From contig JASISA010000010.1 of NCBI GenBank assembly GCA_031771865.1, positions 744,001-808,000 of the forward strand: 64,000 nt of DNA, given 5' to 3'. Origin of the DNA: Nothophaeocryptopus gaeumannii. Taxonomy: Eukaryota; Ascomycota; Dothideomycetes; Mycosphaerellales; Mycosphaerellaceae. A model generated the notes under the pieces. That model did not search any database. It was not told where the DNA came from and saw only the letters and a list, made by a program, of their open reading frames with translations. Each line of letters opens with the position of its first letter. Positions within the stretch are counted from its first letter, which is position 1. The position numbers were made by a program, and so were the translations under genes. This document shows, piece after piece, positions 11,903 through 19,570 of this stretch.

Positions 11903-13157
11903 TCAAATGGCGCCGATATCGACACCACGGACAACGTCCGCGCCCGCAATAGCCTTCACATTCCCCTTCTCACCGGGTGTCCGATCCGAGGTTTTGTTCT
12001 TTTCCTCCTCCTCTTTCTTCTTCAGGCGTCCAGTGCGCTCGCTAAAGCGGTCGCTGAACAAGTCAAAATGCTGCCGCATTATAATGGTATACTTGACAAA
12101 TTCCTCCATACAGTCAACCAGCCTCTCACGATTTCCCGACGGCATGAGACGACTACCACCTTCGGCCTCGATGTACGTAGAGGACTCGGCAGGATCCTTG
12201 GCATCAGTGAACTGGGTGTATGCTTTAGGGACGGAAGACTGGTTGGGGATCGTGCACATCCGCATCCAGCGACCGAGAATTCGAAGCGCGTTTACGGAAT
12301 TGAAGGATTGGCTACCGCCAGAGACTTGTGCAATAGCCAATGTTCGGCCCTGAGTTGGGCGGATGGAGCCGGTGGACAGTGGAATCCAATCGATTTGGTT
12401 CTTGAAGACTCCCGTCTGTGGCAAATATCATTAGCTCGAAAATGTCTAGACCGATGGCGGATTGCAAAAGACGTACGAGATTACCGTGCTGCTCGGGAGA
12501 GACCCAAACGTGGCCATCGCTCCATGTGCTCAGTTCTCGTAGCTCCTGGACCTTGTGATGGGTGTGCAGGACATCGTCTTTCACAGGCAGATCCGAAGGA
12601 TTGTAGACTCTGACATCGCATCCCAGTCTGAATAGGATACGAGAGCACTCGTAGGCCAGTAGGCGAGAGTAGGAACTGAACAGCACATCAGCTAAGGAAA
12701 ACAAGAAGCAGGTAAGCATGGATGGACCTCACCGGCTGCGTAAGCTACCATACAACACCAGCACTTTTAATCTGTCGTGGTTCGTTCGCTCCAGATCCGC
12801 CTCGGCCATCTTCAACACGGTACTCAGCTCCAGCTTGGAAACCCAGTCGCGGCTAGCAATCGAATTGGTGAGCACAAATGGCCGGTACTTGGTACGGATC
12901 TCTTCGTTGTCTTCACTCTCAGGAATGGCAAACGTGCGGCCAGCGTAGGAGTCGTCAGGCTGGATCATCTTAGTCGTTCGCAGGATGTCGATATTGTTCA
13001 GATCCCCATTGACGCGCGAGTCCGCTGCCATGGCTGCCATGCTGCGGAAGTAACGATTGATGAGTCGCTTTAGCTGTGTGCTTCGTCGAGGGTAAATCAT
13101 GCTAGGTGTTGTAATGGCGAAGGAAGTGTTCGTCAGCCGCGAGTTATATGAACGCAT
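11903..13157 (-). CDS. arsH: ArsH, NADPH-dependent FMN oxidoreductase (organoarsenical resistance)
   Basis: Flavoprotein which in known cases oxidises trivalent methyl- and aryl-arsenicals to the less toxic pentavalent forms. Three exons: 13157-12733, 12675-12477 and 12415-11903; introns of 57 and 61 nt; 378 aa. The flavin phosphate-binding loop GSLRSRSYSR spans the first splice (about 137-146) and only appears when the two exons are joined. Then follow YNPSDLPVKDD, WVSPEQHGNLTGVFKNQIDW (around 200-217) and GRTLAIAQVSGGSQSFN, all ArsH hallmarks. The C-terminal tail is Lys/Glu-rich and unconserved. The start at 13157 is the first ATG; one 19 codons later is possible. It is transcribed divergently from the MFS gene across 264 bp that hold the shared composite element. 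Confidence 0.94.
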
Positions 13158-13421
13158 TCAACTTCGATGGGCGGAGACGATCGATTTGTTCTGCTCGTGC
13201 ATCCTCACAGAACGTATCATGTCTAATTAAGCGTCCAATCGTCACATCTGTGCAGGTGCCGGCATGCTGCGACTTACTGTTTTGGTCCAAGGGCCCTGCA
13301 AACCAACCAATCACATGGCTCGAGTGACATCGCCCCAACTGCAGCCATCATTTAGGCCGACGCCTAAGGCTATATCATTTCGCTGCTCGCCTCTTGTACT
13401 AGTCGTAATCGACTCTTCAAC
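13158..13421. promoter_or_regulatory. Divergent promoter, arsH / MFS transporter
   Basis: Shared 264-bp spacer between two divergent start codons. It contains a CCAAT box (13307-13311), the composite element described separately, and a TATA-like TATATCA near 13372 on the MFS side. Confidence 0.6.
13307..13333 (+). promoter_or_regulatory. Composite element CCAATCA-N9-AGTGACATCGC, copy 1
   Basis: CCAATCA at 13307-13313, nine bases, then AGTGACATCGC at 13323-13333. The same two blocks with the same nine-base spacing recur at 16104-16130, in the other divergent promoter of the arsenic cluster. The spacers themselves differ. It lies 89 bp before the MFS start codon and 150 bp from the arsH start codon. 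CCAAT is the known site of the fungal CCAAT-binding complex. That the second block is bound by a bZIP-type partner (TGAC core) is my inference. Confidence 0.7.
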
Positions 13422-14894
13422 ATGTCATCCGCCTCCGTCGACACCTCTTTCGAGGAGCCACCACCAGATGGTGGATATGGTTGGCTTTGCGTGGCCGCTT
13501 GCTTCATGATCAACTTTTCGACCTGGGGCGCTGTAGCAGTGAGGACGGCGACCGCATTGCATCCATATTTGGTAGTCCTACCGCTCTAACGTAGCAAATA
13601 GTCTTATGGCGTATTTTTGTCCTTCTACTTGACAACAAACCGCTTCCCCGAGGCATCTCCGCTCGACTTTGCCCTCATCGGTGGCTTCAACTTTGCCTTT
13701 GCCATGTTGACCGCGCCTCTGGTCACAGTGCTCACTCGGCGGCTTGGTAAACATATTACAATGCCTACTGGCATCGCTCTGCAGACTACTGGCTACATTA
13801 CTGCCGGCTTCACGACCCATATCTGGCAGTTGTTCCTCACACAAGGCGTACTAGTCGGGCTAGGCGTCGGTTTTATTTACATACCCAGCTTGCCAATCTT
13901 ATCACAGTGGTTCGAAACGCGCCGCAGTCTAGCTAACGGGATCAGCAGCGCTGGCTCTGGCTTCGGTGGCGCGCTCTTCGCCTGGTCCACGGGCGCTATC
14001 ATCGATGCACTGGGACTCCGGTGGGCACTCTGCATCACCGGTATCATCACCTTCACCCTGACCACTGTTGCTACAGCCATCGTTCGCGACCGTAACAAGT
14101 ATATCCGGCCACCTCAGCTGGCTTTTGACACCACCCTCCTTGCACGTTACGACGTCCAGCTGCTTCTGGCGTGGGCCTTTGTTAGTATGCTCGGCTACAT
14201 CGCACTGTTGTTCTCGCTATCCGATTTTGCCCTGGCCATAGGACTCTCGTCATCGCGGGCTACTGATACCATTGGTCTCCTCAACGTTGGCACTGCGATT
14301 GGTCGTCCTGTGATCGGTATCTTAAGCGACAAATTGAGTCGCCTGAATGTCGCAGGGGCGCTAACTCTGGTCTGCTCTCTCTTCTCCTTTGCAATCTGGA
14401 TACCTGCGCAATCATTCGCACCTTTGGCAGTCTTCGCCGTGCTCGCTGGAGCCGTGCTTGGGGTCTTTTGGATGGTACGTTAGGATCAAAACTCTCTCCG
14501 TGCATCACCCCGAACACACGCAGGACTGTGATGCTGACATATGCTAATGGAGACCATCGGACCGCTTTGTGTGGAAGTCGCCGGTCTCAAGCACTTACAG
14601 TCTTTACTCTCACTGTCGTGGATCACCATCATATTACCAACTACATGTGAGCTACTGCTTCCCCCTTCATGACATCTTGAAAGCTGACAGCCAGTAGTCT
14701 CTGAGGTCATCGCGCTAGAGATCCGGCGCCCAAATGCCGAGCGACCATATCTATATCCCCAACTATGGGTTGGGCTGACGTATCTGGTTGCTGGCGGCAT
14801 CATGATGGAGCTCAACCGTATCAAGCGCGTAGAGAAAAGACATGGGGTTCGGCAGTCCCGAGCAGATGTCATGCAGTTGCCAAACAGACAGTAA
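13422..14894 (+). CDS. MFS transporter, monocarboxylate-porter type, within the arsenic cluster
   Basis: Polytopic plasma-membrane carrier of the major facilitator superfamily. Four exons: 13422-13538, 13602-14474, 14553-14646 and 14698-14894; 426 aa. The N terminus carries PPPDGGYGWLCVAACFMINFSTWGAVASYGVFLSFYL, whose DGGYGW signature is typical of fungal MCT-like porters, followed by roughly twelve hydrophobic segments and the usual charged loop after segment 6 (RDRNKYIRPPQ). The last exon starts after TAG at 14697, giving PTTFSEVIALEIRRPNAERPY, which fits the family better than the CAG three bases earlier. It is divergent from arsH and convergent with the arsenate reductase gene 228 bp away. 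Its substrate is not known: location inside the cluster suggests an arsenic species or an organic acid linked to arsenic stress, but nothing in the sequence proves it. Confidence 0.9.
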
Positions 14895-15122
14895 TATGAT
14901 GGAACATTTTCGGAGAGCAGTTTGCGTTGAATACTTCAACAACCACATACAAGATTCTCATGAAAGATAAAAGATAGAACGCCAGTCTCACAGACACATC
15001 GACGAGTACATGTAAGTTGTGGCCATGTTATAAAGCTAAGCGATGCCCCTACACCGCTTCACTCGCCAGGTGTTCCAGCACAGTGGCATTCGACACTCGC
15101 TGCAGGTCTACGCGATAGCTAG

Positions 15123-15809
15123 CTACGACCACTTTGACTCATCATACTCCTGCATATAGCTCCTGAACTCCCCCTTCTCAGTAGCCCAGCCTTTGATACC
15201 CTCGCTCAACACCAGGCTCTGTATTCTCGAATCTCCCTGCTCATTGAGATAGTCCGCGAACCAGCCAGCAGCACGATTGCCACGTCCACGGGAAGAACCT
15301 GAGCATGATCAGCACGAAACACTTACCTCCCGCGGCGGTGTTCGAAGTGATGTCCTCACCGCAATACCAAATGACCTTTCGCACGCCTGCCTCTCTCCAA
15401 ATGTTGTAGTGAGAAGGAATCGTAGGCCAGAGGCTCTGCGCGGGCAGGTTGATAGAACCCCGAATAGTACCACCCTATGACGAGAGTTAGCTGTTTCAAA
15501 CAGAAGCCGATTCGTAGTACTCAGGGGCAATCGCCTTGCCTCGTAGTCTGTACGGCGCAAATCGACCAGGACGAAGTTATGATCCGGCGGAGCATCAGAT
15601 TTCAGGAGCCGCAGTAGTTCGTGGCGAGTGATGGAATTTGGCTCGGAGCGCGGTGCGGGATATGAGGCATGCCATGGCTGCTCAGAGTCAACGGTGGGAT
15701 TTGTGACCGAGGAGACTGGTGTCGAATTGGGCTGCGAACTCTGATCATGCATGCTGATAAGGGCCCGAGTGCACAGGGTGGGAGTGGGTGGGAGTGTGGG
15801 TATGTTCAA
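15123..15809 (-). CDS. ACR2: Rhodanese/Cdc25-type arsenate reductase (ACR2-like)
   Basis: Small rhodanese-fold protein expected to reduce arsenate to arsenite with glutathione/glutaredoxin, feeding ACR3. Three exons: 15809-15540, 15474-15360 and 15298-15123; 186 aa. Motifs: ITRHELLRLLKS, FVLVDLRRTDYEGGTIRGSINLPAQS, then KVIWYCGSSRGRGNRAAGWFADYL. The catalytic loop C-GSSRG-R (Cys128, CX5R) is created only by joining exons 2 and 3 with donor GTGAGG. A closer GTAAGT donor would insert extra residues and destroy the loop. The first intron uses a GC donor (GCAAGG) with a normal TAG acceptor and GCTAAC branch point. The start at 15809 is the first ATG; one 19 codons in is equally possible. Family assignment is firm. 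Arsenate as substrate rests on cluster context. Confidence 0.88.
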
Positions 15810-16332
15810 TGCAGATTGTAATTGTAGGCTGCAAGCAAGGCGAATTCTTGTTCCGACGACCTGAAGGGGAAAGAAAATAGAGGGATGATCAAGGGAGGAA
15901 TGCAGTGGATGGCAAGGGGGAATTTCAGATGTTTCTGAGGTTTATAAGCCGCACTGGACGTCCCACTGGTTGGTGCTCCGGAGCTACACATGTCGTAACA
16001 GTACGGCTGTTCTTGATCACACGCATAAGGTGTGTGCATCAATGTGTTCAACAATTGATGAGTAGGGCTGTGGTCCGGGCGTCCTCATGGCCCTTGTGAC
16101 TAGCCAATCAACGCTTACCAGTGACATCGCAGGCGAAGCCGAGCCAAAATCACCTGCGCATAAATGAGGAGGGAAATGCTGTCTGCACTTACCGGTTCAC
16201 AGTTTACAACAGAGTGACAACAGTGAATCATACTAACGCTACCAAACAGCGAACCTTTTTCAACTTTTCCAATCTGGTCCCGCCGTCCTGCGCTCGTACG
16301 AAGCCGCCCGACTATCGAGAGAATCATCGAAC
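15810..16332. promoter_or_regulatory. Divergent promoter, ACR2-like / ACR3
   Basis: A 523-bp spacer between divergent start codons. It contains the second copy of the composite element (16104-16130) and two further GTGAC sites (about 16096 and 16215). No TATA box is obvious. Confidence 0.6.
16104..16130 (+). promoter_or_regulatory. Composite element CCAATCA-N9-AGTGACATCGC, copy 2
   Basis: CCAATCA at 16104-16110, nine unrelated bases, AGTGACATCGC at 16120-16130. Eighteen fixed positions and the spacing are identical to copy 1 at 13307-13333, while the surrounding sequence is not similar. It lies 203 bp upstream of ACR3 and 295 bp from the ACR2-like start. Confidence 0.7.
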
Positions 16333-17609
16333 ATGGCTACACATGTTGACGCCGCGAGCGGTGAAAAGCCTCGGGAGATATCCTCGCCCGCAAAGATAGG
16401 TGACACTGAAAAGCAAGAAGAGGATGGAGGAAGGCATCGAGCTGAGAATGTTTCCGCGTTCAAGAGTCTCGGCTTGCTCGATCGCTTCCTGGCGCTCTGG
16501 ATCCTCCTTGCAATCATCATTGGCATATTGCTTGGCAACTTCGTGCCCAGCACTGGACCGGCGCTACAGAAGGGCGAGTTTGTGGGTGTCTCGATCCCAA
16601 TAGGTGTGTTGCCTCTCTGGACACTCTACGTTGTTGGAGCTATTTCCTGACAGATCAAATCAACATAGCCATCGGATTGCTCATCATGATGTATCCAATT
16701 CTTTGCAAGGTGCAATACGAGACGCTGCATCATGCCTTTCGCGAGAAGCAATTGTGGATCCAAGTTGGGTTCAGCATCGTAGTCAATTGGATCATCGCTC
16801 CATTTCTGATGGTACGTTCATGTAGCATCCTGTTGTACGCGACACGATCTCACTGACCATTACCACAGCTTGCCCTCGCATGGGCTTTCCTTCCCGACGA
16901 GGAAGGTCTTCGGGAAGGTCTGGTCCTCGTGGGGCTTGCCCGCTGCATCGCCATGGTGTTGATCTGGACTGGTATCGCGGGCGGGGATAATCAATACTGC
17001 GCAATCCTCGTCGCCATCAACTCCATCCTGCAAATGGTGCTTTACGCTCCGCTGGCTATTCTTTTCATCAACATCATTAGTGGCTCTAACACGGCAATAA
17101 GCGTCTCCTACTCCACAGTTGCTGTGAGCGTAGCAGCTTTCCTCGGCATCCCTCTCGGCGCGGCTATCCTCACTAGATTCTTCGTGCGCTACGTTGCTAG
17201 CCCCGGCTGGTACGACGAGACGTTTCTCAAGTGGTTGGCGCCTTGGTCACTCATCGGCCTCCTCTACACCATTGTTGTGCTCTTCGCCAGCCAGGGACAT
17301 CGGGTCGTGCACCAGATCGTGTCCGTGATAAGAGTCGCAGCACCGCTCATTGTGTACTTTGTGGTGATCTTCAGCGCGACACTATGGATAACGCACAGAT
17401 TGGGCTTCGGCTACAAGCTCTCTGCCACGCAAAGCTTTACCGCAGCAAGCAACAACTTCGAGCTAGCGATTGCGGTAGCCGTGGCGACGTACGGACCCAA
17501 TAGCGACCAAGCTTTGGCCTCCACAGTCGGGCCATTGATCGAAGTCCCGGTTCTGCTGGGTTTGGTATATGCGGTACGTTGGTTTGCGAATCGGCGTGGT
17601 TGGAAGTAG
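16333..17609 (+). CDS. ACR3: ACR3 arsenite efflux permease
   Basis: Plasma-membrane exporter of arsenite (ACR3/BART superfamily), the final step of arsenate detoxification. Three exons: 16333-16603, 16669-16811 and 16869-17609; 384 aa. A hydrophilic N terminus of about 45 residues precedes ten or so membrane helices. Diagnostic motifs: LLIMMYPILCKVQYE, VNWIIAPFLMLALAWAFLP and GLARCIAMVLIWTGIAGGDNQYCAILVAINSILQ, with the conserved essential cysteine (Cys164 here), then ATQSFTAASNNFELAIAVAVATYG and GPLIEVPVLLGLVY. The length is typical of filamentous fungal ACR3. It is divergent from the ACR2-like gene and ends the cluster. Codon use and intron style match the neighbours, so there is no direct sign of recent transfer. 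Confidence 0.96.
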
Positions 17610-19299
17610 TAGCTAGATAAGAGTTCGAGACTGGGAAACCTTGAGGGAACTCAAGAAGCAAAGTTCGACAAGATAGTTGAAACGTCAGAATGCAAATTCT
17701 TTATCGGTTTGGGTACGACCATGCAAGAATCCCGCAAACCTATTCTCTGTTATCGGAAGGCTCCAGGGACTAATTCTAGTCCGCGGCTTCGGATGCGCTT
17801 CTTTCGGTGACCATAGCTGCGATCAAGTACTGCAGTGTGCTCTGCCTGCCATCATTGCTGTCCGGTCTTGTCTTTTGTAATTGATCACAAGACGAAGGAG
17901 ATGCAGCCGGAACCACGGTACGAAGCCAAAGGTCAAGAACTCCGCAGAAGCAAACGACTGTTCGTAATCGGATTTTGCTTAGCAAGAACCGCTTTCGCAC
18001 TGCTGTGGCCTGTGTGCTCCATCAGCATGACCTGGTCATTGCCATCAGTACCAGAGCACAAGCATCTTGAGATCACTGAAGGTTGGGAGCCGGGCTCCAA
18101 CCAGTCTATTGCTAGGTAATCGTCCTGCATCGCAATTGTAGGGGTGTCTGCGTCTGCCGCCGCTTTTCTCAAAGTATGCTAAATTTCGGAGCATAGCGGA
18201 CTTCATTCGGCCTTCAAAGCTTCAGGTGAAAGCAGATCAAATAGCACAGCAGACGCAACATCTGTTGTGCGCGCCTGGTGAGAATCTTCGTTGAGTCTTT
18301 CAAGAGTATGAAGATCGTAGAGCGAGACTGTTTCAATGGTGGCCTCGCTGAATTTCTGGTGATGGAGCTCTGTCCGATGACGGGAGCGTGTGCAGAGTAA
18401 ACTCCTCCAAACTGATCCGAGCTGTTGCTGCCAGCAAGGGCATGGTAAAGATATTGCTACATGCGGTGGTACTTCTCAAGTCTCGAGATGTACCTCGGTG
18501 TCGGTAAGGTCAATAGACTGAATTGGCACCACATCTTGTCCAACGACCGCATCACAAATTCCAGTCTGAGTGGCGACGTGTCCAAACTTCGCCTGCAATA
18601 TTCCATGGCGTGCAGATCACCAAGCACGAACCTCCCGGCGATGCAGACCATTCTCACGCGGTGCAGCATCCGCCTCGTGTTCATGTATGCGTCAACGTAT
18701 CCAGCAGCCGGATCGTGCCCTCGGTGACACAAGCTCTAGGTGCGCGAGTGAGGCTTCTGCGGCAGGCGTCACCGCCGAGCTTCCAATCTATTGCTCAGCT
18801 CCATGTGCCTCAGCCTGCTCACCGTCGTAGTATCCGATCCTCGATGGCTGGCATCCACTTCGCACGCGATGGATTCGAACGACCTCTCATGCTCGTGGCC
18901 ACGTCTTCCGGCACAAAGCGCTCGCCAGTCAAGTGAGGTCGCCATGCAGGTGAGCGGAGGGAAACCATATAGCGGCAAGGCGTGGAGGATAGGCTCGTCG
19001 ACGAGCGCCGCAGATGTGATCCTAAACCGCCTTGGAGGCGCCTATTCGACGAAACGATTGGGCTGCGGGCGACGGCGTTGAGGCGACGCTGGGTACCAGA
19101 AGCAGCGCGGCGCGCAGATTCATCGATGGTCGACGCAAAAACAGGACAGTTTTGAGAGATAGAAGGAAGGTAGAGTGGAAAGAATGAGGGACCGAAGTGA
19201 GGTCTTGTAGGGGCGGCCGCGGGATTGCGCGCCAAATCGACCGGGCTACTCCGTTTCCGCATGCAGGCTTGTTTTTGTTTGGCGGTGGTTATAAAGATA
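17610..19299. other. Intergenic stretch
   Basis: No frame with a recognisable domain. The longest, 147 codons on the minus strand (18819-19262), is basic and overlaps other frames of similar size. I would not call it a gene. Confidence 0.4.
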
Positions 19300-19555
19300 T
19301 CACGCCTATGCTAAGGCGGGGATTTTTGACTCATGACACGTGACACCACAAAAGGTAATGTCTAACGTAATTAGACGATTACGCGATTCCCTATACCTTT
19401 GAAGTTATACTTGTAGCTAGGGCTTAGTGCCTATCTTATAATAGGCCTAAACATAAGGCTAGCTTGAAGTAGAGCAAGCGAGCCTAAGTACAAATACTCT
19501 ATCTGTTAAGTAGAGTAAGCTTATAATATACACCTTCTAAAATGGCAATAATCAA
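19300..19555. repeat. AT-rich, RIP-like degenerate repeat island
   Basis: Base composition drops sharply to A/T here. Short blocks recur with C-to-T differences (for example tagagcaagc and tagagtaagc), and an imperfect palindrome surrounds GCCTAT...ATAGGC near 19431-19448. This looks like a transposon remnant eroded by repeat-induced point mutation. No coding potential remains. Confidence 0.45.
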
Positions 19556-19570
19556 TGCTCCTGTTCAACT

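Noticed and set aside
15360..15390. Shorter second intron of the ACR2-like gene starting at GTAAGT (15328)
   Set aside because: Gives extra residues between the Cys and the GSSRGR loop, destroying the CX5R active site. The GTGAGG donor restores it.
18841..18920. tRNA suggested by GGATTCGAAC
   Set aside because: No pairing acceptor, anticodon or D arm could be fitted around it.
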